A stretch of 59,381 nucleotides of DNA from an uncultured Lysobacteraceae bacterium (GTDB lineage: Bacteria > Pseudomonadota > Gammaproteobacteria > Xanthomonadales > Xanthomonadaceae), in NCBI GenBank assembly GCA_937897645.1, contig CALCNV010000065.1, positions 1-59,381 of the forward strand, in the 5' to 3' direction. The position numbers were made by a program, and so were the translations under genes. Of this stretch, positions 1 through 8,989 are shown piece after piece. The notes beneath the pieces were generated by a model. It did no database searches, was not told the origin of the DNA, and saw only the letters and a list, made by a program, of their open reading frames with translations. Position 1 is the first letter of the stretch; every line of letters begins with the position of its first letter.

Positions 1-575
1 TGCGCGCGCTCCACGCCTGGATTCAAGGCCAACTGCAACAACCAGTCGCTGCCGTGTGCCACGCCGTGGCGCCAGCCTTCCGCATTGTCGAATCCGCGGT
101 AATCCGTGACCGAACCCAGGTACTGCGTGGCCGCCTTCACCATTGCCACGCGCTCGGCGGGTGACATCCATGGGCTGATGCGATCCGTGCGCGCCACTTC
201 CGACAGCACCAGCGCCGCGAACGGCTGGCGGAAACCACCTTCGTCCGTTTCCTTCAGCATCTTGTAGAGACGATCACGCAACTCCGTGCGCACCTCCGGC
301 TGCAGCTGGTCGTTGCGCAACCACTGGGTGAAAGCCTCGTACGCCATGCCGTCGCGCAGCGCGGGATCCGGGCTGGACAGACAACCCAGCAGGCCCATCG
401 CCAGCGCATCGCGCACGGCGACATCATCGATGGCGAAGCGCTGCTCCTTCAACAAGGCCAGCGAACTGGCATCCGTGCCTTCCGGCGGACAGGCGTCCTG
501 CGCCCATGCAGACAAGGGAAGCAGGACGGAGATACCAAGCACTGCGCGTTGCAGCCATCGGTTGCTTGTCTTCAC
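1..575 (-). CDS. DUF2785 domain secreted protein (3' part, cut by window edge)
   Basis: The visible 191 codons begin with a hydrophobic signal peptide ending in LSAWAQD. A helical, Trp- and Arg-rich region follows, containing GFDNAEGWRHGVAHGSDW, which resembles the DUF2785 family. The function of that family is unknown. I chose a GTG start at 575 because it gives a complete signal peptide and overlaps the stop of the upstream GFA gene (GTGA), a usual sign of translational coupling. The C-terminus lies beyond base 1. Family assignment is by recall of the motif, so moderately sure. Confidence 0.75.
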   Translation of the reverse strand, partial: MKTSNRWLQRAVLGISVLLPLSAWAQDACPPEGTDASSLALLKEQRFAIDDVAVRDALAMGLLGCLSSPDPALRDGMAYEAFTQWLRNDQLQPEVRTELRDRLYKMLKETDEGGFRQPFAALVLSEVARTDRISPWMSPAERVAMVKAATQYLGSVTDYRGFDNAEGWRHGVAHGSDWLLQLALNPGVERA

Positions 576-922
576 AGCTTGGCTCCGTCGTACTCGTGCA
601 CGGTCAACGCTTTCAGGTCCACGTCCGGTAGGCAGCGCACGTTGACTGCCAGCATGCGTGCGCCTCCCTTGGGATTGTCGCCTTCGCCAAACGGTGAAAT
701 GCCGCAGGTCGTGCAGAAATGGTGCTGGATGTGGTGCTTGTTGAACGTATAGGTGCCCAGGTCGGACTCGGGGGTCGTCAGCACCAGCGCATCCCGCGCG
801 CCGAACCACAGCAGTCCACCGCGACGGCGGCACAACGAGCAATTGCAGTCGATGACTTCCTTGATATCCCCTTCAAGCTCAAACGCGATCTTGCCGCAAT
901 GGCAGCTTCCCGAATGCTTCAT
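572..922 (-). CDS. GFA family (glutathione-dependent formaldehyde-activating enzyme-like) protein
   Basis: A 116-residue protein with the zinc-binding cysteine pattern of the GFA/CENP-V fold: SCHCG near residues 6-10, CNCSLCRR at 26-33 and CTTCG at 70-74. GFA-like proteins bind structural and catalytic zinc. Some were proposed to condense formaldehyde with glutathione, but most members have no known substrate. The start is set at MKHSGSC, where family homology begins; an in-frame ATG farther upstream cannot be excluded. Its TGA overlaps the GTG start of the DUF2785 gene, so the two form a small operon that diverges from the DUF885 gene across a 115-bp gap. Confidence 0.88.
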   Translation of the reverse strand: MKHSGSCHCGKIAFELEGDIKEVIDCNCSLCRRRGGLLWFGARDALVLTTPESDLGTYTFNKHHIQHHFCTTCGISPFGEGDNPKGGARMLAVNVRCLPDVDLKALTVHEYDGAKL

Positions 923-1037
923 GGCCGGTCCCGTGCTGGTGGTGGCGCGAGCATAAGCCATCGGCACATGCATCGGCACCCGGTTTTGCCTATGCTCGGC
1001 AGCTTCGTGCAATGCCGCACTGCAATGGGAACCCCTG

Positions 1038-2849
1038 ATGCGCCACAGCCTGCTCGCCCTAGCCCTGCTCTCCGCCCTCGCCGCCTGCCAGAAGGCGGAA
1101 GCGCCCGCCGCCCCCACTGAGGCAACGCCGGCTACCACGGCGGCTGATACCGCTGCAGCGGACGCGAAATTCGCCGACCTGTCCAAGCGTGCACTGGACG
1201 GCTGGCTGCAACTGTCGCCGATCAGCGCCACCCAGATTGGCGAGCACAAGTACGACGGCGAGATCGATGACCTGAGCGCGGCCGGACGCCAGAAGAGCCT
1301 GGATTTCAGCAAGAAGATCCTGGCGGAACTGGATGCGATGGACGCCAGCACGCTGTCGCGCGAGAACCAGGTGGATGCCGCGATCCTGCGCAACCAGCTG
1401 CAGTACGACATCTGGGGCAGCGAAACCCTGCAGGGCTGGGCCTGGGACCCGCAGGTCTACAGCGGCCTGGCCGGCAGCGCGGTCTATGGCTTGATGGCGC
1501 GCGAGTTCGCCCCGCTGCCGCAGCGCCTTGGCGCTGCGATCACGCGCATGGAAAAGATCCCGGCGCTGCTTGCACAGGCGCGCGAGAACCTCGACCCGGC
1601 CCGCGTGCCGCAGATCCATGCGCAGACCGCCGCCGACCAGAACAAGGGCATCCTGAGCATCGTCGACACCTTCATCACCCCCAACCTGAAGGACCTGCCG
1701 GACGCCGAGCGCGCGCGCGCGGAAAAAGCCACCGCCGCCCTGAAGGTCGCCGTGACCGAGCACCAGGAATGGCTGGACAAGACCCTGGTGCCGAATGCCA
1801 AGGGTGACTTCCGCGTTGGCCAGACCCTGTACGACCAGAAGCTGCAGTTCGCCCTGTTGTCATCGCTGTCGCGCACGGAGATCAAGCAACGCGCGGAAGA
1901 TGAAATCAAGCGCGTGCGCGCGGAAATGTACGACGTCGCCCGCACCGTGCTGAAAGACAAGCCGAACGCGCCCGACATGCCGGATGCCCCGACCGCCGAA
2001 CAACAGCAGAAGGCGATCGAAGCCGCGCTTGAACTGGCGTACGCCGACAAGCCCGCACGCGACAAGGTGGTGGAAGCCGCCGAAAGCGCGCTGGCGTCGG
2101 CCACCGATTTCGTGCGCGAGAAAGACCTCGTCACCCTGCCCGACAGCCCGGTGAAGATCATCACCATGCCGGAGTTCCAGCGCGGCGTCGCGGTGGCCTA
2201 TGCGGATTCACCCGGCCCGCTCGACAAAGGCCTGGACACCTTCTACGCGGTATCGCCGATTCCGGAAGAATGGGATGACAAGCAGGTGGATTCGTTCCTG
2301 CGCGAATACAACAACCGCATGATCCACCTGCTCAGCATCCACGAGGGCACGCCGGGCCATTACCTGGAAGGCTGGCATTCGGCCAAGTTCCCCTCGACCC
2401 TGCGCGCGGTATTGCGCTCGGGTCCGTTCGCCGAAGGCTGGGCGGTTTACACCGAGGACATGATGGCCGACGCCGGCTACATGGACAGCGATCCGTTGTT
2501 CCGCCTGGTGCAGCAGAAGTTCTACCTGCGCGCGGTGGCCAATGCGCTGCTGGACCAGGGCGTGCACGTCGACAACTGGAGCAAGGAACAGGCCATGGAC
2601 CTGATGGTGCGCCAGACCTTCCAGCAGGAGCGCGAGGCCGAAGGCAAGTGGAAGCGCACGCAGCTGACGTCCGCTCAGTTGCCGACTTATTTCGTCGGCG
2701 CGCAGGAACACTTCGACACGCGCAAGGCCATGGAAGCCAAGCTGGGTGACAAGTTCAACGCCAAGGCCTACCACGACCAGATGCTGTCCTACGGCGCGCC
2801 ACCGGTGCGCTTCGCACGCCAGCTGATGATGGACCAGCCGATCCAGTAA
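1038..2849 (+). CDS. DUF885 family lipoprotein, putative metallopeptidase
   Basis: A 603-residue protein with a lipoprotein signal (LAAC, Cys17) and a long helical body. The DUF885 signature appears at HEGTPGH (435-441) and EGWAVYTE (466-473), a His-Glu-His plus Glu arrangement like a zinc-peptidase site. DUF885 proteins are widespread in Xanthomonadaceae and are thought to be cell-envelope hydrolases; no substrate is established. The ATG at 1038 follows GGGA at a normal distance. It reads alone and is followed by an inverted repeat that may end transcription. Confidence 0.88.
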   Translation: MRHSLLALALLSALAACQKAEAPAAPTEATPATTAADTAAADAKFADLSKRALDGWLQLSPISATQIGEHKYDGEIDDLSAAGRQKSLDFSKKILAELDAMDASTLSRENQVDAAILRNQLQYDIWGSETLQGWAWDPQVYSGLAGSAVYGLMAREFAPLPQRLGAAITRMEKIPALLAQARENLDPARVPQIHAQTAADQNKGILSIVDTFITPNLKDLPDAERARAEKATAALKVAVTEHQEWLDKTLVPNAKGDFRVGQTLYDQKLQFALLSSLSRTEIKQRAEDEIKRVRAEMYDVARTVLKDKPNAPDMPDAPTAEQQQKAIEAALELAYADKPARDKVVEAAESALASATDFVREKDLVTLPDSPVKIITMPEFQRGVAVAYADSPGPLDKGLDTFYAVSPIPEEWDDKQVDSFLREYNNRMIHLLSIHEGTPGHYLEGWHSAKFPSTLRAVLRSGPFAEGWAVYTEDMMADAGYMDSDPLFRLVQQKFYLRAVANALLDQGVHVDNWSKEQAMDLMVRQTFQQEREAEGKWKRTQLTSAQLPTYFVGAQEHFDTRKAMEAKLGDKFNAKAYHDQMLSYGAPPVRFARQLMMDQPIQ

Positions 2850-2862
2850 GCCGCAGCTCGCT

Positions 2863-2934
2863 GTGTAGGAGCGACGTAAGTCACGATGAAGCCTTCCCAT
2901 GAAAGCGCCATCGCGACTTACGTCGCTCCTACAC
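2863..2934. repeat. Family A inverted repeat (REP-like pair)
   Basis: Two facing copies of a GTAGGAGCGACGTAAGTC-type unit separated by about 20 bases can fold into one long hairpin. Each unit also contains its own inner stem (GCGAC/GTCGC around GTAA; the first unit here has one imperfect position). It sits between the convergent ends of the DUF885 and ABC exporter genes. Confidence 0.9.
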
Positions 2935-2948
2935 GGATATTGTGGAAA

Positions 2949-4784
2949 TCAAAGATCGGCGGCGACGAAGCCGCCAGTCTGTCGCTTCCACAGGCGAGCG
3001 TACAGGCCGTCGCGCGCGATCAGTTCGGCATGGGTGCCGGTTTCCACCACGTCACCACGATCCATCACCACCAGCCTATCCATGCGTGCAATCGTGGACA
3101 GGCGATGGGCGATGGCGATGACGGTCTTGCCTTCCATCAGCATGTCCAGGCTGTCCTGGATGGCGGCTTCCACCTCCGAATCCAGCGCCGACGTCGCTTC
3201 GTCCATCACCAGGATCGGCGCGTCCTTCAACAGCACGCGTGCGATCGCGATGCGCTGGCGCTGGCCGCCTGAAAGCTTGACCCCGCGCTCACCCACGTGC
3301 GCGTCGTAGCCACGCCGGCCCTCGCCATCGACCAGTTCGTCGATGAAGCCTTCGGCACGCGCACTGCGCACTGCGGCGACCAGCTCGTCCTCGCTTGCAT
3401 CGGGTCGCCCGTAACGCAGGTTGTCGCGGATGGAACGGTGCAACAGCGACGTATCCTGGGTGACCACGCCGATCTGCCCGCGCAGGCTTTCCTGTGTAAC
3501 GTGCGCGATGTCCTGACCATCGATGAGGATGCGCCCCGCCTCCAGGTCATACAGGCGCAGCAACACGTTCACCAGCGTGGACTTGCCCGCGCCTGATGGC
3601 CCGACCAGGCCGATCTTCTCGCCCGCGCGCACCTGCAGGTCGAGGCCTGCGATCACGCCGCCGGCTTTCCCGTAATGGAAATGGATGTCCTGGAAATCCA
3701 CGTCGCCACGCGTGATGGCCAGCGGGACTGCGCCCACGGCATCCACGACGCTGTGCGGCTTCGCCACGGTCTCCATGCCGTCCTGCACGGTGCCGATGTC
3801 CTCGAAGATGCCGTTGACCACCCACATGATCCAGCCGGACATGTTCTCGATGCGGATCACCAGGCCGGTGGACAGCGCGATCGCACCGGCGCTGATCGCG
3901 CCCTGCTGCCACAGCCACAAACCCAGCGCCGCGGTGACCGTCACCAGCAGCCCGTTGAGCACGGTCAGGCTGACGTCCATGCCGGTGGTCATGCGCGTCA
4001 TCCCGCGCACCTTGTCCACGTTTTCCTGCACGGCCTCGGCGACGTACGCATCTTCCTGGCGCGTGTGCGAGAACAGCTTGAGCGTGGCGATGTTGGTGTA
4101 GCCGTCGACGATGCGGCCCATCAGCCGCGAACGCGCCTCCGATGCCTTCCATGAGCGATCCTTCACCCGCGGCACGAAGTACGCCAGCGTGCCGATGTAC
4201 AGGAACACCCATACGATCAGCGGAATCATCAGGCGCTTGTCCGCCTGCGCGAACAGGAACAGGGCGCTACCGGTATAGATGGTCACGTACCACAACGCGT
4301 CGATGATCTGCACCGCCGATTCACGCAGCGACGCGCCGGTCTGCATGATGCGGTTGGCGATGCGCCCGGCGTAGTCGTTCTGGAAGAAGGACAGGCTCTG
4401 CCGCACCACGTACTGGTGCTGTTGCCAGCGAACGCGTGCGGTCAGGCCCGGCGTGACCGCCTGGTGCATCAACAGGTCGCTGAGGGCAATCAACACGGGG
4501 CGGGCGATCATTGCGACGAAGGCCATGAACAGCAGCTCGCGGCCATGCACGGCAAAGAAGTCCGGCGTCGGCGCCTGGACGGTCAAATCGACCAGCCGGC
4601 CCAGGAAGTCGAACATCGCCACTTCCACCAGCGCCACCACGAATCCCAGCACGCCCATCACCGCCATCACCGGCCACACCTGGCGCAGGTAATGCAGGTA
4701 GAACGGCACCACGCCACGCGGCGGCATGCCGGGTTCGGGGGTGCCGAACACATCGATCAAGGATTCGAACCAGCGGAATATCAT
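2949..4784 (-). CDS. ABC exporter half-transporter (ATPase and permease fused)
   Basis: A 611-residue protein with an N-terminal six-helix ABC membrane domain (about 30-330) and a C-terminal nucleotide-binding domain. Walker A (GPSGAGKST) starts at 395, the signature LSGGQ is at 504-508, and Walker B (ILVMDEATSALD) and an H-loop (AIAHRLS) follow. It is a homodimeric exporter of the MsbA/multidrug type in the inner membrane. The cargo (lipid, drug or peptide) cannot be told from the sequence. It is bounded on both sides by inverted repeats and appears monocistronic. Confidence 0.92.
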   Translation of the reverse strand: MIFRWFESLIDVFGTPEPGMPPRGVVPFYLHYLRQVWPVMAVMGVLGFVVALVEVAMFDFLGRLVDLTVQAPTPDFFAVHGRELLFMAFVAMIARPVLIALSDLLMHQAVTPGLTARVRWQQHQYVVRQSLSFFQNDYAGRIANRIMQTGASLRESAVQIIDALWYVTIYTGSALFLFAQADKRLMIPLIVWVFLYIGTLAYFVPRVKDRSWKASEARSRLMGRIVDGYTNIATLKLFSHTRQEDAYVAEAVQENVDKVRGMTRMTTGMDVSLTVLNGLLVTVTAALGLWLWQQGAISAGAIALSTGLVIRIENMSGWIMWVVNGIFEDIGTVQDGMETVAKPHSVVDAVGAVPLAITRGDVDFQDIHFHYGKAGGVIAGLDLQVRAGEKIGLVGPSGAGKSTLVNVLLRLYDLEAGRILIDGQDIAHVTQESLRGQIGVVTQDTSLLHRSIRDNLRYGRPDASEDELVAAVRSARAEGFIDELVDGEGRRGYDAHVGERGVKLSGGQRQRIAIARVLLKDAPILVMDEATSALDSEVEAAIQDSLDMLMEGKTVIAIAHRLSTIARMDRLVVMDRGDVVETGTHAELIARDGLYARLWKRQTGGFVAADL

Positions 4785-4811
4785 GCGTCCATTATCGCAC
4801 CGCAGCCCTCG

Positions 4812-4901
4812 CAGGAGCTGCGTAAGCTGCGACGGATACCTGTGCGTATCAAGGGATCACCGCAGGCCAAAATGTACGGTCGCAGCTTACGCAGCTCCTA
4901 C
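4812..4901. repeat. Inverted repeat, variant of family A
   Basis: GCAGGAGCTGCGTAAGCTGC and a facing copy ending in GCAGCTCCTAC form long arms about 45 bases apart. The outer GGAG/CTCC part matches family A. The inner block is GCTGC-GTAA-GCTGC, which is a direct rather than inverted repeat, so the small inner stem is lost in this variant. It lies in the divergent gap between the ABC exporter and VOC genes. Confidence 0.85.
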
Positions 4902-4938
4902 ACGCTACCATCCACCCATCCATCGTGAGGAGCCCGCC

Positions 4939-5364
4939 ATGTCCCTTGCCGCCAACACCACCAGCACCATCATTCCCTGTCTGCGCTACCGCGACGCGCT
5001 CACCGCCATCGAGTGGCTGTGCAGGGCATTCGGCTTCGAGGCGCATGCGGTGTATGCCAACGGCGACCTCGTCCACCACGCGCAACTGACCTTCGGCAAC
5101 GGCATGGTCATGTTGGGCTCGGCGGACAACAGCAGCGAATGGGGCAAGCAGGTCGTGCAGCCGGACGCCATAGGATTGCGCGAAACCCAGAGTCCCTGCG
5201 TGATCGTCACCGACGCCGATGCGCATTACGCACGCGCGAAGGCTGCAGGCGCGACCATCGTGATGGACATCAGCGACCAGGACTACGGTGGACGCGGCTA
5301 TTCGTGTCGTGACCTGGAAGGACACCTGTGGTGGTTTGGCAGTTACGATCCGTGGAAGGCCTGA
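4939..5364 (+). CDS. VOC (glyoxalase/bleomycin-resistance fold) protein
   Basis: A 141-residue protein of the glyoxalase/VOC superfamily. PCLRYRDALTAIEWL is the first beta-alpha element, and GGRGYSCRDLEGHLWWFGSY is the typical C-terminal strand pair with a metal-ligand-like Glu. Members bind a divalent metal and act on small electrophiles or antibiotics, or only bind them; the substrate here is unknown. The ATG at 4939 has a GTGAGGA ribosome site. Three bases separate it from the DUF72 gene, so they are probably co-transcribed. Confidence 0.85.
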   Translation: MSLAANTTSTIIPCLRYRDALTAIEWLCRAFGFEAHAVYANGDLVHHAQLTFGNGMVMLGSADNSSEWGKQVVQPDAIGLRETQSPCVIVTDADAHYARAKAAGATIVMDISDQDYGGRGYSCRDLEGHLWWFGSYDPWKA

Positions 5365-5367
5365 CCG

Positions 5368-6237
5368 ATGGCGCGCACACCTGACCCGTCCATGGACCTG
5401 TTCGCGGGCACGACCGCCCTGGAAGCCACGGGCTCGACCGCGATTCGCGTCGGCATCGGCGGCTGGACCTACGCACCATGGCGCGGTGGCATGTTCTATC
5501 CGGCGGGGCTGGTGCAGCGGCGTGAACTGGAATACGCGAGCCGGCAACTCACCTCCATCGAGATCAACGGCACCTATTACGGCACGCAGAAGCCGGCGAC
5601 CTATGCGAAATGGCGTGACGAGACGCCAGAAAGCTTCGTGTTCTCGGCGAAGGCACCCAAGCGCATCATGGAGTCGCGCACGCTGTCGAAAACCGGGCCG
5701 CAGATCGAAGACTTTATCGGCGGCATCAGCGAACTGGGCGACAAGCTGGGGCCACTGGTGTGGCAGTTCGACAAGGGCCAGCAGATCGACGCGGCCGCAT
5801 TCGAAGCATTCACCGGACTGCTGCCGAGCGAGCACAACGGCCGCAGGTTGCGCCACGTGCTTGACGTGCGTGATCCTGCTTTCATAACGCCGGGCTATCT
5901 CGCCCTGGCGCGCCGGCACGGCATGGCGACGGTGTTCACCGATTCCAGCGAGTACCCCTCGTTTGCCGACCTGACCGCGGATTTCGTGTACGCGCGGCTG
6001 ATGCGTTCGCAAGCGGACATTGGTAGCGGCTACGCAGCAGCTGATCTTGATGCATGGTCGAAGCGTGCACGCGAGTGGTCTGCGGGCGGTGATCCCGCTG
6101 ATCTTGCACATGTGGAAAGCGTGCTCGCCGCAACCGCACCGCGCGACGTGTTCCTCTACTTCATCAGCAGCGCGAAGGAGCGCAACCCGGCGGCCGCGAT
6201 GGCTTTGCTGGAGCGCTTGGGCTCAGTCCACTGTTGA
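5368..6237 (+). CDS. DUF72 family protein (YecE-like)
   Basis: A 289-residue TIM-barrel-type DUF72 protein. Typical blocks are visible: VGIGGWTYAPWRGGMFYP, the EINGTYYGTQ region, and the FVYARLMRSQ and C-terminal VFLYFISSAKERNPAAAM segments. No biochemical role is firmly known for DUF72. It follows the VOC gene after a 3-base gap. The length and all conserved blocks look intact. Confidence 0.88.
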   Translation: MARTPDPSMDLFAGTTALEATGSTAIRVGIGGWTYAPWRGGMFYPAGLVQRRELEYASRQLTSIEINGTYYGTQKPATYAKWRDETPESFVFSAKAPKRIMESRTLSKTGPQIEDFIGGISELGDKLGPLVWQFDKGQQIDAAAFEAFTGLLPSEHNGRRLRHVLDVRDPAFITPGYLALARRHGMATVFTDSSEYPSFADLTADFVYARLMRSQADIGSGYAAADLDAWSKRAREWSAGGDPADLAHVESVLAATAPRDVFLYFISSAKERNPAAAMALLERLGSVHC

Positions 6238-6252
6238 TCCAGCCCATGACTT

Positions 6253-6313
6253 GTGGGAGCGGCTTCAGCCGCGACGCTACTGCACGACCCGCCGCGGCTG
6301 AAGCCGCTCCCGC
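6253..6313. repeat. Inverted repeat with GCGGC/GCCGC inner stem
   Basis: GTGGGAGCGGCTTCAGCCGC and its facing copy form a hairpin between the convergent DUF72 and TfoX-like genes. The outer GGGAGC/GCTCCC matches family A, but the inner stem has changed from GCGAC/GTCGC to GCGGC/GCCGC with a TTCA loop. Confidence 0.9.
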
Positions 6314-6382
6314 AGTGGAAATGTTTGTGGGCCGGATGCGTCGATACACATGGAAGTGTCCGGGCAGCGCGCCCACGCGGCT

Positions 6383-6757
6383 TCAAGATTTCCTGGCGCG
6401 GGGAGTCTTCATCGGCTTGGCCGGTTTAACGCCTGCCGGCTTGCGCAGAGCCGCTTCCCAGGCCAGTCGCGCCCACGGCTGCATGGCGTGCGCCGATTCC
6501 ATCGCCTCGGCCGGTGGCGACAGGTAACTGGTCACTACCGGCTTGTCCTTGCCTTGGTAGGTAAATGGCTGGCCACCGGCTTGCTCGAAGGCGTTGCGGG
6601 TAACGGCATCGGTCTTGAGGAAGAGCTCGTCGCCAATCACCAACCCTATGATGATGCCGTCGTGGTACAGCCCCTGCCCTCCGAACATCTTGCGCAACGT
6701 GACCGGACCCAACTGCGCAAACAGCTCGCGCAAGTAAGAGGTGAACGATTCGCCCAT
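6383..6757 (-). CDS. TfoX/Sxy N-terminal domain protein
   Basis: A 124-residue protein with a single TfoX N-terminal domain: FTSYLRELFAQLGPVTLRKMFGGQGLY, then DELFLKTD and the YLSPPAEAMES end. A Lys/Pro/Ala-rich basic tail follows. Full-length TfoX (Sxy) promotes competence gene expression in some gammaproteobacteria. Stand-alone N-domains like this are common and of unknown role, so no competence function is claimed. The start at MGESF is where homology begins. Its 5' region faces the divergent EamA gene 55 bases away. Confidence 0.82.
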   Translation of the reverse strand: MGESFTSYLRELFAQLGPVTLRKMFGGQGLYHDGIIIGLVIGDELFLKTDAVTRNAFEQAGGQPFTYQGKDKPVVTSYLSPPAEAMESAHAMQPWARLAWEAALRKPAGVKPAKPMKTPRARKS

Positions 6758-6812
6758 CACGATTCCATGGCAGGGTTGGCCAGCACACGCCGGCATCGGC
6801 GACAATAGTGCC

Positions 6813-7760
6813 ATGCCGATGACGCCCACCAGCAAAGCCCAGCTGCAGATTCATTTCTGCGTACTGCTATGGGGCTTCACCGCGATCCTGGGCAAGCTGA
6901 TCACCCTGCCCGCGTTGCCGCTGGTATGGTGGCGCATGTTGCTGGTGGTGGCCGCGCTCGCCTTCGTGCCCAGCGTCTGGCGTGGCCTGCGTGCGATGTC
7001 GCCGCGCCTGATGCTTGCATACAGCGGCATCGGCGCGCTGGTTGCTTTGCATTGGCTGACCTTCTACGGCGCCATCAAGTTGTCCAATGCGTCGGTGGCG
7101 GCGACCTGCATCGCGCTGGCGCCGGCGTTCACGTCCATCGTCGAACCCTGGGTTGCACGCCGCCCGTTCGCCCTGCGCGAACTGGCCTTCGGCCTAGCCG
7201 TGTTGCCCGGCGTCGCTCTGGTCGTGGGTGGCGTGCCGGATGGCATGCGCATGGGCATCGCGGTGGGCGCGCTGTCGGCGCTGCTGGTCGCGTTGTTCGG
7301 CTCGTTCAACAAGCGCCTGGTGGACGGCGGCGATCCCCTGACCGTCACCGGCCTTGAACTGGGCGCAGGCACCCTGCTGTTGACCTTGCTGGCACCGGTG
7401 ATGCCGATGATCTTCCCGTCGTTCGCGGGTGACCTGCTGGTCCTTCCCGGCCTGTATGACGGCGCGTTGCTGCTGGTATTGGCGCTTGTGTGCACGCTGC
7501 TGCCGTTCGCGCTGTCACTGGTCGCGCTGCGCCACCTGAGTGCGTATGGCGTGCAGATGGTCACCAACCTGGAGCCGGTATACGCCATCGTGCTGGCCAT
7601 GGTGCTGCTGGGCGAACAGCGCGAACTCACGCCGGTGTTCTACCTGGGCGTGGCGATCATCCTGGCCGCGGTGTTCCTGCATCCGCTGCTCAATCGCAGC
7701 AAACCTGTCGGGCATCCCGAGATGCTCGGCACGTCGGAAGCCAAAGGCATGGTCGAGTAA
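6813..7760 (+). CDS. EamA/DMT family inner-membrane transporter
   Basis: A 315-residue protein with about ten hydrophobic helices arranged as two EamA repeats (roughly 10-140 and 155-300). It belongs to the drug/metabolite transporter superfamily and probably exports small metabolites or amino acids. The first repeat starts with QIHFCVLLWGFTAILGKLI and the second ends with YLGVAIILAAVFLHPLL. The substrate is unknown. The 3' end of this gene, together with the repeat behind it, is duplicated in tandem just downstream. Confidence 0.88.
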   Translation: MPMTPTSKAQLQIHFCVLLWGFTAILGKLITLPALPLVWWRMLLVVAALAFVPSVWRGLRAMSPRLMLAYSGIGALVALHWLTFYGAIKLSNASVAATCIALAPAFTSIVEPWVARRPFALRELAFGLAVLPGVALVVGGVPDGMRMGIAVGALSALLVALFGSFNKRLVDGGDPLTVTGLELGAGTLLLTLLAPVMPMIFPSFAGDLLVLPGLYDGALLLVLALVCTLLPFALSLVALRHLSAYGVQMVTNLEPVYAIVLAMVLLGEQRELTPVFYLGVAIILAAVFLHPLLNRSKPVGHPEMLGTSEAKGMVE

Positions 7761-7773
7761 ACCTGAAGCTTAA

Positions 7774-7842
7774 CGTAGGAGCGACGTAAGTCGCGACCGA
7801 AACCCAAGATCAAAACCCTTCGCGACTTACGTCGCTCCTACG
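7774..7842. repeat. Family A inverted repeat
   Basis: Facing GTAGGAGCGACGTAAGTCGC units are separated by about 23 bases, immediately after the EamA stop codon. Confidence 0.92.
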
Positions 7843-7979
7843 ATGCATCAAGAGCGTGGCGATCATCCTGGCGGCGGTGTTCCTGCATCCGCTGCTCAAT
7901 CGCAGCAAGCCTGTCGGGCATCCCGAGATGCTCGGCACGTCGGAAGCCAAAGGCATGGTCGAGTAAACCTGAAGCTTAA

Positions 7980-8048
7980 CGTAGGAGCGACGTAAGTCGC
8001 GACCGAAACCCAAGATCAAAACCCTTCGCGACTTACGTCGCTCCTACG
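7980..8048. repeat. Family A inverted repeat (duplicate copy)
   Basis: This is the copy of the element at 7774-7842 inside the second unit of the 206-bp duplication; the two are identical. Confidence 0.92.
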
Positions 8049-8092
8049 ATGCATCAGGAGCGAGTCGAACTACTCATTCGACTGAGACCTGC

Positions 8093-8166
8093 GTGGGAGC
8101 GACGTAAGTTGCGATGAGGCTGTACCGATACACCGTTGAGAGCTTCGCGACTTACGTCGCTCCCAC
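8093..8166. repeat. Family A inverted repeat
   Basis: A third element in a row, with GTGGGAGCGACGTAAGTTGC facing GCGACTTACGTCGCTCCCAC. Its spacer differs from the two before it, so it is an independent copy and not part of the duplication. Confidence 0.9.
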
Positions 8167-8183
8167 AATACATCGATGATGCA

Positions 8184-8912
8184 TCACCACTCGGTGCGTT
8201 GCGGCAGCAGGCCGCGCAATTCCACTTCGGTCAGGTTGCGCCATTGGCCGGGCTTCAGGGCGCCCAGCTTCAGGTTGTCGATGCGCACGCGGCGCAGTTG
8301 CTTGACGCGGTAATCGAACGCCGCCGACATCAAGCGGATCTGCCGGTTCAGGCCCTGGGTCAGCACGATGCGGAACCCGTACTTGGCCAGCCTGCCGGTC
8401 TTGCACGGCAAGGTCACTTCGTCGCGGATGCGCACGCCGCGCGCCATGCCGCGCAGGAACTCGTCGGTGACCGGCTTGTTCACCGCTACGTGGTATTCCT
8501 TCTCGTGCTTGTTTTCCGCACGCAGGATCTCGTTGACGATGTCGCCGTTGCTAGTCAGCAGGATCAGCCCTTCGGAGTCCTTGTCCAGGCGACCGATCGG
8601 GAAGATGCGCTGCTGGTGGTCGATGAAATCGATGATGTTGCCTTCCACCGCCTGTTCGGTGGTGCAGGTGATGCCCACCGGCTTGTTGAGCATGATGTAG
8701 ACGTGCTTGCGCCCGCCGGCTTTCTTCTGCCGCACCTGCAGCACCTGGCCGTCGACCTTGACTTCGTCACCCTCGCCGACCACGGCACCCATGCCGGCAG
8801 GCAACCCATTCACCGTGACCCGGCGCGCCGCGATAAGCCGATCCGCTTCGCGACGCGAGCAGAAGCCGGTTTCGGCGATGTGTTTGTTGAGGCGGGTGGT
8901 GTCGTCAGTCAT
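8184..8912 (-). CDS. rluF: 23S rRNA pseudouridine synthase RluF-like
   Basis: A 242-residue RsuA-family enzyme with an N-terminal S4 RNA-binding domain (about 5-60) and a catalytic domain with GRLDKDSEG, where Asp110 is the predicted nucleophile. The segment around HEKEYHVAVNKPVTDEFLRGM and the motif TLVQGLNRQIR-like VLTQGLNRQIRLM match RluF, which in E. coli modifies U2604 of 23S rRNA. RluB and RsuA are the nearest alternatives, but the kinship with RluF is closer. It appears monocistronic between repeat elements. Confidence 0.88.
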   Translation of the reverse strand: MTDDTTRLNKHIAETGFCSRREADRLIAARRVTVNGLPAGMGAVVGEGDEVKVDGQVLQVRQKKAGGRKHVYIMLNKPVGITCTTEQAVEGNIIDFIDHQQRIFPIGRLDKDSEGLILLTSNGDIVNEILRAENKHEKEYHVAVNKPVTDEFLRGMARGVRIRDEVTLPCKTGRLAKYGFRIVLTQGLNRQIRLMSAAFDYRVKQLRRVRIDNLKLGALKPGQWRNLTEVELRGLLPQRTEW

Positions 8913-8989
8913 GGGTAATTGTTCGTCAGCGCGTTAACAGAGGTAAAAACCGCGGGGTGTTCGCAGGCGATGCTCACGCCATAAAGAAG

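Larger units (their letters stand above)
7648..8062. repeat. 206-bp tandem duplication of the EamA gene 3' end plus its downstream repeat
   Basis: Bases 7648-7856 recur at 7854-8062 with three substitutions that I counted. The unit holds the last about 37 codons of the EamA gene, its TAA stop and a whole family A element. GCG occurs at the start, junction and end of the array, which fits a duplication through a 3-base microhomology. The second copy carries no start codon and is an untranslated gene tail. Together with the element at 8093-8166 this fills the 423-base gap between the EamA and rluF genes. Confidence 0.95.

Noticed and set aside
6383..6757. Competence regulator Sxy/TfoX
   Set aside because: Only the N-terminal domain is present; the C-terminal domain needed for the known regulator is missing.
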